Assembly (NCBI RefSeq): GCF_964019385.1
Contig: NC_088646.1
Location: 16,418,638 to 16,482,637 of the forward strand
From: Sycon ciliatum
Lineage: Eukaryota > Porifera > Calcarea > Leucosolenida > Sycettidae
DNA: 64,000 bases
Direction: 5' to 3'
Below the pieces are notes generated by a model. The model was not told where the DNA came from. It did no database searches and saw nothing but the letters and a program-made list of their open reading frames with translations. A program made the translations under genes and the position numbers. Position 1 is the first letter of the stretch. Each line of letters opens with the position of its first letter. Positions 1 to 10,294 of this stretch are shown here, one piece after another.

Positions 1-30
1 GGAGTCACTGCAACTACAGGCATCCACACT

Positions 31-104
31 GGGGTCGATGATGGATCTTGGAGGAGGCAATGACACCCTGCAATACAACTATTTGAATTTGATATTAATG
101 CTAG
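31..104 (+). repeat. Short dispersed repeat, copy 1
   Basis: A stretch of about 70 bases here is nearly repeated in direct orientation at 7911-7980, with only scattered substitutions. Both copies contain a GGAGGAGGCAA-like core followed by an ACAACTATTTGAATTTGATAT-like end. No coding potential is visible. It is probably the end of an old interspersed repeat. Confidence 0.55.
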
Positions 105-1218
105 TGCTGAAACGAACATAAAATTTGAGATTCGAACGTTCTCGATGTTAACGAACGAACGAACGAACATTCTCTAACATTCTTGTCGCACGCGCGTGCT
201 CGCGCATGAACCGGCATAGGCAAGAAAATAGTGGAATTTTGGAATACAGTATAGCAATAAACTTTTGTGGCGCACAAATTTTGCGTTTTCGTGAATGCGG
301 CTGGTTTGTGATCAGAATTATTTTCGATTTTTACCTCTTTTGAATATTGTAGTTGTGCTGTCTGCAATGAACGTACTGAGCAGTTTGTGGCAATTTTCTT
401 CTCCAGAATGCGCAATGGCCGCGAAAATAGCGAAATTTAATCACTTGCGAAAGTTTCTAACTTTACAGTACATCTTTTATGATGCTTTCAAAATTTGAGG
501 CACAATGGCCTCCAACTGAGCAATGCCATACTGCTACTGCTGAGGACCAGAACGGTGCGTCACAGCAATGTTTGTCATCAACTTGCTTCCTGTTCAGTGT
601 TGATGCCGTAGAAATAACTGCACTCCCGGAGACGACAGAAGAATGCTGAAAGTTACCGTACTTGTGTTCTCAGCTGCGCATAGAGGTTGCTCGCCGGTTT
701 GCGCTACGGGAAATCCTGCAGGTAGCTGACTTCTCATCCTCGGATTTAGTAAAATGATCCCAAACAACAGAACGGGGAGCACGACCGACAACAGATTCTG
801 ACATGGGAACAGTGTGAACTCGAAACAAAAGAAAACTACGAAGTGGTCAAAGGAAAAGCGAGCAGCCAAAATATGTAAGTACATGTATGAGTACTCATGC
901 TTTGTTCCGATATTCGTCTACATGTTGTCGACTCGACTCCACAACTCCAGCCAAGTGCCGGTTTAGATCGTGAACCGCGCACGCGCGTGCGGGTCGTGTA
1001 CCACCTGGGGTAGCGCTGGTCACAAGCACGCAGCTACACATATTCTACAGGCGGTGTGTGAAACGATCATGACTGATCACGATGTTTTTACGGGTTTATC
1101 GTACCGTTCGCACATTCTCAAAGTTCGAATGTTCGTGAGAACTACGAATGTTCGTTCGCTGTGGCCTAACGAACGAATATTCGAATGTTCAGTATATTCG
1201 TATCACCCCTAATTAATG
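105..1218. other. Non-coding region with GAACGAAC-type repeats
   Basis: No convincing gene is seen. Short GAACGAAC/TTCGTTCG motifs occur near 112-180 and again, partly inverted, near 1105-1200. CGCACGCGCGTGC-like segments near 186 and 976 also look inverted to each other. This suggests the decayed ends of a foldback or TIR element, but the termini cannot be set by eye. Confidence 0.35.
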
Positions 1219-1671
1219 TTAGCGCTTGCACCCGAATGCATCAGAGCAGTGTATAGGAAATAGGAGAGCCAAGTGACTACATGCAATGGAAAGTCACAGA
1301 GCAAAGCTGCATGCATACCCACGTATTCTCACAACACCGCACAAGGATGATTGGGGTACACCAGTGTGCTGGTTTCGATCAACTGGTGAAGCGATTGGCG
1401 TTGCAAACAGCCAAAGTGATCGCTCACGACTGAGCTGCAGCAGTACCCGCGATTGGGTGCAAAGTTCCCTGATCGACGTTGCAAACAGCCAACCAGGGTG
1501 AAGCAGTTGGCGTTGCAAACGGCCAAAGCAATCGCTCATGCTTGAGCGGCAATAGTACCCGCGACCGGGTGCAATGACTACTGATTGGCGTCGCAAACAG
1601 CCGACCAATAGTATGCAATTTTAAGCAGAGATAGTAGCAGCAAAGCAACCAGTTGAAGGAAGCTGTTCCCA
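1219..1671 (-). repeat. Split direct repeat B2 of the DIRS-like element
   Basis: Nearly identical to B1 at 1913-2367, both running from TTAGCGCTTGCACC to GCTGTTCCCA on the plus strand. Inside the repeat a unit of roughly 80-100 bases recurs in degenerate form, with a GGCGTTGCAAACAGCC-like core and a CCGCGACCGGGTGCAA-like part. ORFs predicted here are only translations of this repeat. Confidence 0.75.
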
Positions 1672-1704
1672 CCTATATAATGTGGGAATGGGAGGGTGGG
1701 TGGC

Positions 1705-1912
1705 AAACAAATTCCGGTTGCTGCTCAGTGACACTGCAAAGGAAAGCGCAAGCCAAAGTCAGCGCAGCAAGAGCTACCTAAGGCGATTTGGGCACGCATG
1801 CGCAGCAGTTGAGTGCACGTGTAAAGCTAGGTCAGTCGCAGCTAGCATGCGATAGAGAGCAGCGCATCGGTCTTATCGCTAACAAGGGTTAGCCCAAAAG
1901 CTAACCCAACAT
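1705..1912 (-). repeat. Split direct repeat A2 of the DIRS-like element
   Basis: A 208-base sequence matching A1 at 5314-5521 with only a few substitutions. It abuts B1 directly at 1912/1913. A 33-base segment (1672-1704) containing CTATATAA separates it from B2. No coding potential is seen. Confidence 0.75.
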
Positions 1913-2367
1913 TTAGCGCTTGCACCCGAATGCATCAGAGCAGTGTATAGGAAATGGGAGAGCCAAGTGACCACATGCAATGGAAAGTCACAGAGCAAAG
2001 CTGCATGCATACCCACGTATTCTCAAAACACCGCACAAGGATGATTGGGGTACACCAGTGTGCTGGTTTCGATCAACTGGTGAAGCGATTGGCATTGCAA
2101 ACAGCCAAAGTGATCGCTCACGACTGAGCCGCAGCAGTACCCGCGACCGGGTGCAAAGTTCCCCCTGATCGACGTTGCAAGCAGCCAACCAGGGTGAAGC
2201 AATTGGCGTTGCAAACGGCCAAAGCAATCGCTCATGCTTGAGCGGCAATAGTACCTGCGACCGGGTGCAATGACTACTGATTGGCGTCGCAAACAGCCGA
2301 CCAATAGTATGCAATTTTAAGCAGAGATAGTAGCAGCAAAGCAACCAGTTGAAGGAAGCTGTTCCCA
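1913..2367 (-). repeat. Split direct repeat B1 of the DIRS-like element
   Basis: Second copy of the B repeat, lying between the RT-RNase H gene and A2. It matches 1219-1671 closely, with a few substitutions and a short indel near 2163. Close similarity of the two B copies suggests a fairly recent insertion. Confidence 0.75.
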
Positions 2368-2539
2368 GAAAACCAGCACACGGCACCCCAGCAAGCGTTC
2401 ACCACCAATGCACGAGAGCTAAGAACAAGTGATCAAGGCACGAGATGGATAAAGGTAGGCATGCAGATGGATGAAATCCAACGCAGGTTCTCAATACGGC
2501 AATTTAGCAATGACAATCGGTACCTGTATGTCAAGGCTA

Positions 2540-4046
2540 TTACATCGACTGGAATGGCAGCACTGCTCCTTCTGGTTGTGCTTGAGCAGCTGGGGCGAGA
2601 CGCCGGAATTCCTCCATGCGAAAACGAGACAGCGAATCGGCAATGCAGTTAGACTGGCCAGCAATGTGAGCAGCAGTGACGGTGAAATTGAAGCGGGCGC
2701 ACACAAAGAACAGCTCCCTGATCAGGGTCATCACTGGCGGTGACTTGGATGTGCCGGAGCGGATGCAATCTACCACAGCTTTGTTGTCACAGTGCATTGT
2801 GATACGAAGCTGGCTCCATTCCTTGCCCCATGTGCAGCACGCTGTGACCAACGTGTAGAGCTCCTTCCACTCAATGCTGTGAGCGAGTTGCTCAGGAGAC
2901 CAGGTCCCTTGAAGCCAGCGGCCGCTGTTGAATGCGCCCCAGCCCAGGGTGCCACTGGCATCAGTGAACAGCTCCAAGTCTGGAGATGGTGTCCAATCTG
3001 GGAACAGGAAGAATGACTTTCCGTTCCATTGTTCCAGGAGCCGTAGCCACCATTGGATATCTTCCTGGCACTCGGTAGTCAGACTGATGCGGTAGTGAGG
3101 CTGCTGGTAGCGACTGCAAATAGACCACAGGCGCCGCATAAACGTCCGGCCGGGTACGATGACTCTTGCAGCGAAGGAGAGTTTCCCCAGAAGAGATTCG
3201 AGTTCGCGCTGAGACAGGGTGGGGTTGATGCCCGCTGCAGTCAACAGGCGCTTGATGTCAGCCAATTTGTCGTCCGGGAGCCGGGCTTCCATCTTCTCAC
3301 AATCCAGGATAATGCCCAGGAATGTCAGGGTTCGAGACGGGCCTTCCACCTTCGCAGGCGCGAGCGGGACTCCGAGGTATGAGAATGCACGGAGAAGAAT
3401 GGCCAGCTGCCGATTCGCCACTGCGTGGCCCACGCTCACGCACAAGTAGTCGTCCAGGAAATGCAGCAAATTAAGGATGGAGAATTCGTGGTGCATTATC
3501 CATTCGATGGTGGCTGCCACGGCATCAAAAACCGCCGGGCTAGAGCGGAGCCCAAATGGCAAGACACGGTCGTAGTAGTACTTCCCCTTGCCACAGGATG
3601 CCGAGGAGATGCCAATCCTGTGGGCGGACGGGTATTTGACGGAAAGCGCTCTTCACATCGAGTTTAGAGAGATAGACAGGAGACGGGGAGGACATAATGA
3701 TGTTAATGGCTTCATCAATGCTGATGTACTGCAAAGAGAAAGGCTCGGCAGGGATCCCGTCGTTAACGCTGGAGCCGGCAGGGCTGGACAGGTGGTGTAT
3801 CAAGCGTAGCTTGCCATTCTTTTTCGGAACGGCGCCAATGCCAGAGCAGTATATAAATGGGAATGGGGGCGTGTCAAATGGGCCAGCCGTGTAGCCGGCG
3901 TTGCAGGAACCGGTGAGCTGTGCAGACACAAATGCAGAGTGCTGGAATGCTGATGAGAGGTTGGACGAGTGCTGGTTAGTTATGCGGTTGCCGGTAAAGC
4001 CAATGTTAAAGCCGCAGCGGAGGCCGTTAATAACATACGAAGCCAA
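2540..4046 (-). pseudogene. Reverse transcriptase-RNase H of the DIRS-like element (frameshifted)
   Basis: Two overlapping reading frames (4046-3540 and 3562-2540) together form an RT-RNase H polyprotein. The first frame carries RT motif A (KLDVKSAFRQIPV). The second starts in PFGLRSSPAVF and carries the catalytic FLDDYL motif. A downstream RNase H domain shows LFTDAS, EWKELYTL, HCDNKAVV and IADSLSRF, giving the acidic residues expected of RNase H. The frames part at a run of C (plus strand 3584-3587), consistent with one extra base. No recombinase or methyltransferase domain follows. The Met at 4046 is only the first Met of the open frame; the true start may lie upstream and overlap gag. The frameshift probably makes this copy inactive unless it is a sequencing error. 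Confidence 0.8.
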
Positions 4047-4160
4047 TGAACTGGCAGGGTGGTTACGGAGCAGTGATTCGAAGCGAGAAACAGAGAGGGG
4101 TGTGTGGACAGCAGGACATGCGCTTGTGAAATCAGTAGAACTGCAGCCAAAGCAGCAGAG

Positions 4161-5246
4161 TTACTGGCGCCTACCGCACTTAGACTCGTTGTGGTCCTTG
4201 GACCCGCAGCGGTTGCAGACATGGCCGTACTTGCACGTGCTGAGACTGCAACGCCCAGCGTTGAAGTTCCGACAGATCGGTTGGCCATTAGACACCGTAC
4301 GGACTCCATTGAAGGCTTGCTGGTTGTTACGTTGCGGACGAAAGGGACACTGGCCGCCTCCGGGATGGACGAGGCGGCAGGACTCACATGTGGGCCTTGA
4401 TCGGCTAGTCACGGACATTTGCCACAGATTTATGTCGATGACGTCAAAGCGCTTGCCTGGCTGAGCAGAAATGGCAGAGTGAAACTGGGTGTCGTACGAC
4501 AGCCAAGCCTCCGGATAGTATTGCCTGTTGGCTGCAACAATGGTGGCTTGGTATGAGAGCATCTCCTGCAGGCGGGACGGGTTGGCAGAACACACGACGT
4601 TCATGAAGAGAGTCCATGCCTCCACCCATGTCGGCAAGTCGTGGACACGTCGACGAACGGGCTGGGCAGCTCCACCTTCCACCACCTCCAGAGACTGGCT
4701 GCCACTGCTGAACTGCAGCTGAAGCTGGCGTGGGGCAGGATACGAGGTGGCGATAGTATCGGGCAGCAGCTGGGTGAAATCTACAAAGTCACCCTTCAAT
4801 ATTTTCTCTCGTATAGTCTGGGGAACGGAGAGATTACCAGCGTTGGAAGACTCCGCCGAAGGCTGAGTTCCAGCGGATCCAGGGGCAGTGATGGTGCCGG
4901 TGGCCAGCATTGGAGCGATCGCCTCCGACAAGGCAACGGTGATGGCGGAATGTACTTCCTGCCACACAAACTGGCGCAAATCTTCATTCCTGCTCCGGTC
5001 CGGGATCTTGGGAGTCGGAGAAGCTGCTGCAACACTCTCCAGATCCTGCTCTTGCTCCTGCCGCAGGGATGGCGTGGCCGACGGGGATCGAGGTTCCCGT
5101 GCCGCCGAGCTCGACGTGTCCTGGATACTGAGCAGCAAACGGGCAAGAAGCTGGGGCTTTGTTCCGCTCGAATTCAGCCCACGGCCTTCCGGCTCGGCCC
5201 GCAAGTCCGACACGTTCATACTACGTGCTTCAGAGGTAGACAACAT
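4161..5246 (-). CDS. Gag-like protein with SAP-like N-terminus and zinc knuckles
   Basis: First gene of the DIRS-like element, about 361 residues from the Met at 5246. An upstream in-frame Met at 5315 sits at the edge of repeat A1, so the later Met beside the SAP-like segment (MNVSDLRAEPEGRG) is preferred. The middle is rich in Ser, Pro and Gln. Near the C-terminus are CX2CX4HX5C (TCESCRLVHPGGGQC), a CCCH-like finger (CRNFNAGRCSLSTCKYGH) and a CX2CX4HX4C knuckle. These fit nucleic-acid binding and particle assembly. The frame is open throughout. It overlaps the start of the RT region, as is common in retroelements. Function is inferred from motifs and position. Confidence 0.7.
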   Translation of the reverse strand: MLSTSEARSMNVSDLRAEPEGRGLNSSGTKPQLLARLLLSIQDTSSSAAREPRSPSATPSLRQEQEQDLESVAAASPTPKIPDRSRNEDLRQFVWQEVHSAITVALSEAIAPMLATGTITAPGSAGTQPSAESSNAGNLSVPQTIREKILKGDFVDFTQLLPDTIATSYPAPRQLQLQFSSGSQSLEVVEGGAAQPVRRRVHDLPTWVEAWTLFMNVVCSANPSRLQEMLSYQATIVAANRQYYPEAWLSYDTQFHSAISAQPGKRFDVIDINLWQMSVTSRSRPTCESCRLVHPGGGQCPFRPQRNNQQAFNGVRTVSNGQPICRNFNAGRCSLSTCKYGHVCNRCGSKDHNESKCGRRQ

Positions 5247-5313
5247 GTTTGTCGTGCAGTAAACGGCTGCGAGGAGGCTACAAGGAGTCTGAATAATTAA
5301 TTCTATTCTCCTC

Positions 5314-5521
5314 AAACAAAATCCGGTTGCTGCTCAGTGACACTGCAAAGGAAAGCGCAAGCCAAAGTCAGCGCAGCAAGAGCTACCCAAGGCGATTTGG
5401 GCACGCATGCACAGCAGTTGAGTGCACATGTAAAGCTAGGTCAGTCGCAGCTAGCATGCGATAGAGAGCAGCGCATCGGTCTTATCGCTAACTAGGGTTA
5501 GCCCCAAAGCTAACCCAACAT
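5314..5521 (-). repeat. Split direct repeat A1 of the DIRS-like element (5' end)
   Basis: Left terminal repeat in element orientation, matching A2 at 1705-1912. It should hold the promoter, but no motif can be assigned with confidence. The outer boundary, ending CTAACCCAACAT on the plus strand, coincides with the end of the match to A2. Confidence 0.75.
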
Positions 5522-5525
5522 CTAT

Positions 5526-6035
5526 TGCAATTTCAAATTTTGACTTCATGGAGAGTTTCAAAGTTTTAGGAAATTAGAGGCCACATGCCACGTACTGCTC
5601 TTTTCTCTCCGAAACTCAACACTTGCAAGTCAGATATGAAAGAAAGAAAGAAAATCATCAGTCACACCACAGGGAGTCGAACCAGGGACCTTGCTATTCA
5701 CGAGCAATGCTCTAACCAACTGAGCTACATTATAACTCTTATCCACAGTGATGGTAAATCTATCCTTCTTCGATCGATCCACATCTGGCTTGCAACATAC
5801 TGGCAACTCACACCAATCAAGAGGGCCCTCGGCCATTCGCTTGATATCATGGGGAGCGCATCAAACTATGTCCACTGCGAGCAAATACAAATTGCAATTT
5901 CAAATTTGGACTTCATGGAGAATTTCAAAGTTGTAGGAAATTAGAGGCCTCTTCTTCCTTTCATATCTGGCTTGCAAGTGTTGAGTTTCGGAGAGAAAAG
6001 AGCAGTAGGTGGCATGTGGCCTCTAATTTCCTAAG
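5526..6035. repeat. Foldback repeat with about 80-base inverted arms
   Basis: The stretch 5567-5650 (AGGAAATTAGAGGCCACATG onward) is inverted at 5950-6033 with few mismatches. A further segment (5526-5580) is repeated directly at 5888-5946. The loop contains a tRNA-like segment on the minus strand. The nested arms suggest a composite foldback element; clear target duplications were not found. Confidence 0.6.
5664..5740 (-). repeat. tRNA-like sequence (SINE-type, degenerate)
   Basis: On the minus strand the segment reads like a tRNA. An A-box region TAGCTCAGTTGGTTAGAGC is followed by an anticodon-like arm (TTGCT, 7-base loop, AGCAA) and a B-box GGTTCGACTCC. The T-stem pairs poorly, the acceptor ends do not pair well, and base 33 of the anticodon loop is not T. 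It is therefore more likely a tRNA-derived SINE or pseudogene than a working tRNA gene. Confidence 0.55.
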
Positions 6036-8513
6036 TAATGCTATTATTATATTATTATATGATCCAAAGCTATTAATTATGCTTTCGAGTTTGTTATCGA
6101 TGCCATGACATCATGGCCGGGCAAATTTCCTGTGCAAAATTTTTCCTGTGCAAAATTCCTGTGCACCCCCCCCCCCCCCCCCCCCGTGAAGGGGTCCGGT
6201 GACGCCCCTGACTAGTATGTCTTGTTCCCAGTTTGAAAGTGGACACTCGACTTTCATGCCTTGATAAAGTAGTAGGGTGCAACAAGGTACGTCTGTAGCT
6301 GATTTTTCAGTGCTCCTCGTACATTTTGATGGTACTGTAATAGAAAATTCTCAGACCAAAATCAGCGCGCCGGTGGGCGTACTGATTTCTTGTGAATTTG
6401 TTAGTTGTTTCGTGATGTTGAAAAAAGGTTGATTCGCAAAAATATGTAGATTTTCATTGAACTTCAGGACAGGCGATTGCTGGCTACGTACTTCGAAGTA
6501 CACCTTTTGTACCAAATCCCCACGACTGTAGTGATGGAAGAATGCACAAATGTCGGTATGTGCATTGAATGGAAGCGAGGATATGCAGCCATGAGCAGAA
6601 ATTAAAAAAAAAAACACTTGGGGGCAGGACCCCTCGTCAGATTTCTGCACAAGCCTCTGGCTTGCAATGGTAAACAACAACATGCGTATTGGAAGGGAGT
6701 TACCCCCCCCCCCCCCCGGCTGTTTTTTTTTGTGCGGTTTCACGCCACTTAACAATATGGCCGCAAGAATATTTGAATTTTCAAATCGTCAGAACACGAG
6801 AACGCCATGGTTTCCCTTGGATTTTGGAGACTAGTCAGCCCGGACAGCCCAGGGAACACGCTGATCATCTGCGTCCTGTTTCAAGTTTTCCCCTCGTACC
6901 TCACACGACTGCCGTTCCTTCAAGAAACATTTGTTCTGTGTCGTGCGACTTTGGCTTCGTTCTGGAATACTCCTTGTGTCGTCGCTGACAAACTCGGCTC
7001 CGAGAAGCCCTTCCCGATTTTTTCCCACCTTAGATTGATATTTTCCCAGGTAGAGGACTATCCTCTGGTTGTCTTCCCCAAGTGTCATTAGAATACGCGC
7101 GTGGACTTCTAAATATGCACGATGAGTCAGGAGCCTGCTTTCTCTTGATTTGGAAGACAAATGGTGTGGCCCTTTAGTTGCTGTTGAGTGTAGAAGGTTG
7201 CTTCCTGCTGTGAATTGCTAAGTCAGCATGTGGGATATTGTAGAAGAAGACAGCAGCCCGCCAAGAGAGCTTAAAATTGTGATATCTTCCCTATTGTGCG
7301 TTGAACGATTACGAAATGTCTAACTTGATTTTTGTACACCCGAGCAGGCCATGCAGAGGCTGACAATCACTTGCGAGATCAATCTCCAGACTGCCAGGAG
7401 TAGCTTGAGCGAGTTTGAAGCGGAAAGGCAGCTAACTGGGCAGGCCAGGTCACCTTTCCACCCTCTTTCTCTCTCAAATTGCCGAAATGTCGAGTATCTC
7501 GCTCGATTGCTTTCAAAACTTTTCTCTTGGTTTCGCGTCCCAAACCGTGGAACCACACGAGGATCGACATGAGTTTCTTCCAAAAACGCAAACTCATCGC
7601 GTATCTGTACTATTCGCACAATGTTACATAAATCGCACCCAACCACGCCATATTTATAAGTGCCTGTGCGTGAACAGCCGTGCCCCCCCCCCCCACACTA
7701 ATCCAGACAGCTTGTATATTACTACACATCAGACCTCGCTATCGACCCTCATGATAAAATATACCTCAATATGACGTATAAAACACAAATGTCCCCACCG
7801 AAACCGCAATACTTCTGTACAATTTTTCTCACTATAACATAATCCGCAATAGCTTAATTTTCGCTACAACACACTGTACCGCAGTGTTCACTTGGTCCCA
7901 TGCGCACAGGGGTCGACAATGGATCATGGAGGAGGCAACGACACCCTGCTATACAACTATTTGAATTTGATATCGATGTAAACTAAACTAATATTCAAAT
8001 ACACCTGTACTGTACTCGGGCGCAGTGAATGTGCCCCGAGGCAACGAGTGTACTTGAGAGGAGAAAGCCAGCAGCTTGTCAGCGATGCACGATAGCTCTG
8101 CAAGTGAAGGTCGCTTCAACTCGGACAAGAACATCTAAAATAATTTCATATTATGTGTACGTGCTGCATTTGCATCCCCTCCGCCAAAGCACACAGAACA
8201 GTACATGTATGTGTGACCGCTGCATCGTGTGTTCCGCAAAGCGTCTCTGGTAGTTACGGTTTTCGCCTCCGCAAAAGCGGTGCAAACGTTACATGTGTGA
8301 CCGCGGCCTTAGTAGATCGCTATCACTTCAGTGGTATTCAATCAGCAAAGAGAGTCATTTTGATATGCATGTTGCATATCGGTGTGCAAAGTTTACTACA
8401 ACATGTAACTTCGCTAAGCTAAACGTGCAAAGCTGGCAGCATAACTTGTACATGTAGTTCCTTGGTCTTCATTTCTCCTCATGAAAGGGATCCATTTGCA
8501 TTTTTGCACTTAC
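6036..8513. other. Region without a recognisable gene
   Basis: No supported coding region. A C-run of about 20 bases lies at 6169-6186 and a shorter one at 6702-6717. A direct copy of the 31-104 repeat lies at 7911-7980. Several short ORFs have no recognisable motif. The sequence could be intron or intergenic DNA of the gene that owns the Ig exon, which would run through here on the minus strand. Confidence 0.4.
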
Positions 8514-8834
8514 CTACAATGTTGAGTTGATATGTTTGAGTTGAGTTGTGATCCACTGTTCTGCAATGGTACAGTCCAGTGTATGAAGTGTCCAGTATCG
8601 GATGTGCTGTGGTGTTCACTGGTACCCTAGTAGTAACTCCTGAGAAGGCACCTGTCTCAGCCCACACTAGACTACCATCAGTCTTCTCTAGTCGAATCCA
8701 TGGTCCTGATCCACACTTCACAATGCACTGTGGTAAGTAATTGGTAACATTGGCTGTAGGTTGTCCATCACCAAAAATCACGTTGAATGCTGATGTTTGT
8801 CCCGTAGCACCAGCAGTTAGAGAGACGCCCTGAC
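8514..8834 (-). CDS. Single Ig-like domain exon (phase 1-1)
   Basis: On the minus strand a 321-base open segment is bounded by an acceptor (CCTATGTAG, after a T-rich tract) and a donor (GTAAGTG). Both boundaries split a codon after its first base, so the exon is symmetric phase 1-1, as is typical for shuffled extracellular domains. The peptide of about 107 residues has an early Cys (QCIVKC) and an Ig-type DTSYTGLYHC near its end, with a likely disulfide between the two strands. It is probably one Ig-like domain of a larger membrane or secreted protein. Neighbouring exons are not visible nearby. Gene identity is unknown. Confidence 0.6.
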
Positions 8835-9102
8835 CTACATAGGAACACAAAAGAGTACCATAGCAACAAAAAAAAGATCAAAGCAGCACACACACACATG
8901 CCAATAGTTTAGCAATAGTATTGCACTGCAAACTTGCCATTGCATATGCTAGTATGCAAACACCACAGAAGAAAACACCAGTGATACTCCAAACACATGA
9001 AATGACACTGCCAGATCTAGTTGAATACACTAAGGGTGCGTTGGAATTGTTACTCTTTGACTTTTCGAGGAGTTTTACTATTATTGTTTTTTCGGCAACG
9101 CG
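8835..9102. other. Intron-like or intergenic DNA
   Basis: Upstream (minus strand) of the Ig exon. The T-rich minus-strand tract before the acceptor lies near 8845-8875. Nothing else is recognisable. Confidence 0.4.
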
Positions 9103-9110
9103 GATGATGG

Positions 9111-9138
<28 letters not shown>

Positions 9139-9142
<4 letters not shown>

Positions 9143-9540
9143 ACTTCAAATATCCTGTTGTCATGGGTATGTTGCGTACCCGCCTGCCGTTTTGCCTCTT
9201 GAGGTGGACCATTACGTGCTTTCGTGGTTGCCGAGGGTCTTATAACAGACGGCGGGTGAATTCCTTTGTGGCCCAGTGTCGTTTGGCCGCATAGTGAATT
9301 TTTATGCTATGCCTCTCAACAATATCACTATGGATAACATCACATTTTTTAAATAACTATTTGGTAAAGTAACATCATCTGTCATTCAATATCTATCTGG
9401 TAAAATAATCAGCATTTGAATATCTACTTGGTACTAATCATTCAACTGTTAAATGTCATATTTTTACTTGAATATCTATCACGATTTTTGCACATAATCT
9501 CGGTTATCACCGTTTCAAGCCCGTACAAGAGGCCGTTTCC
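9139..9540 (+). mobile_element. G4 family fragment (3' end)
   Basis: 5'-truncated copy. It keeps the last roughly 45 codons of the nuclease C-terminus (PVVMGMLRTRL through RRRVNSFVAQCRLAA, stop near 9292), then an AT-rich 3' UTR. It ends with the hairpin GCCCGTACAAGAGGC (9519-9533) and CGTTTCCA just before (ATG)n. Confidence 0.75.
9519..9533 (+). other. 3'-terminal hairpin, G4 type
   Basis: GCCCGTACAAGAGGC can fold with a GCC/GGC stem, a C-G pair, one bulged base and a six-base loop. It lies 8 bases before the microsatellite. G1, G2, G3 and M1 families have the same shape at the same place. Confidence 0.6.
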
Positions 9541-9560
9541 AATGATGATGATGATGATGA

Positions 9561-9794
9561 CCTGATGTTTGTTTTTTATATTTGTAGTTCTATTGTTGAC
9601 ATCTTTTGTCTTTTCTTTGGGTTAAAAGGTTAACTTCATCCTCGTTTTCCTATTGCCTTGTATTGGAATTTGCCCATAAAAGTGGCTACGGTGTGATAAT
9701 GCATTTTTATATTTCGTGTTTTAACAATTGCTCTTACAATACCTTGCGTTTTATATTCATAATATTGTTGCCCGTAAAAGCGGCTTGGTCACAT
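9561..9794 (+). mobile_element. G2 family 3' UTR fragment
   Basis: Only the last roughly 235 bases of the G2 3' UTR, ending GCCCGTAAAAGCGGC then TTGGTCAC before (ATG)n. Compared with other G2 copies it lacks a short segment near TTTTAACAATTG. Confidence 0.75.
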
Positions 9795-9806
9795 GATGAT
9801 GATGAT

Positions 9807-10256
9807 CAGTCAAGAATTTCATGAGTTATTGTTTGATGGGTCGTTAGATAGAGGCCGGAGTTTGTGAGACTGCAATAATTTAATGTTTCTTCCTTAGTGG
9901 TGTAGGTAGATTCTGTTTTGTAAGCATAGTAGGACTACTTTTGTTTTGTAAGTCAATCTCATTCTCCACGCTTTGCTGTCATTTGATTATGTTTCAAAGT
10001 AGTTTTTATGACCTGATGTTTGTTTTTTATATTCGTAGTTCTATTGTTGACATCTTTTGTCTTTTCTTTGGGTTAAAAGGTTAACTTCATCCTCATTTTC
10101 TTATTGCCTTGTATTGGAATTTGCCCATAAAAGTGGCTACGGTGTGATAATGCATTTTTATATTTCGTGTTTTAACATTATTTTCAGAAAATTGCTCTTA
10201 CAATACCTTGCGTTTTATATTCATAAGATTGTTGCCCGTAAAAGAGGCTTGGTCAC
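9807..10256 (+). mobile_element. G2 family fragment (C-terminal codons plus 3' UTR)
   Basis: Starts within the last codons of the G2 ORF (KSVKNF, then a changed residue) and runs to the G2 hairpin before (ATG)n. It is 5'-truncated directly against the microsatellite. An exact copy lies at 10867-11316. Confidence 0.75.

Positions 10257-10293
<37 letters not shown>

Positions 10294-10294
<1 letters not shown>

Larger units (their letters stand above)
1219..5521 (-). mobile_element. DIRS/Ngaro-like retrotransposon with split direct repeats, no recombinase seen
   Basis: Read on the minus strand, the order is repeat A1 (5521-5314), gag, RT-RNase H, repeat B1 (2367-1913), repeat A2 (1912-1705), 33 unique bases, and repeat B2 (1671-1219). 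This A1-ORFs-B1-A2-B2 layout is the split direct repeat arrangement known from Ngaro/PAT members of the DIRS order, whose circular intermediates are normally integrated by a tyrosine recombinase. Only about 170 bases separate the RNase H stop (2540) from B1 and no recombinase ORF is visible. The copy is therefore a deletion derivative, non-autonomous, or an unusual variant. The RT gene also carries a one-base frameshift. Order-level assignment is an inference from repeat layout plus the DIRS-like RNase H. Confidence 0.75.

Noticed and set aside
1286-2386. ORFs in the 1219-2367 region
   Set aside because: They fall in the non-coding split repeats and appear in both copies and several frames. 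No recombinase motif (R...HxxR...Y) was seen.
5664-5740. Functional tRNA gene
   Set aside because: The T-stem and acceptor pairing are poor and base 33 is not T, so a SINE or pseudogene is more likely.
7320-7646. 108-residue minus-strand ORF
   Set aside because: No recognisable motif, no splice context, and competing ORFs on the other strand.
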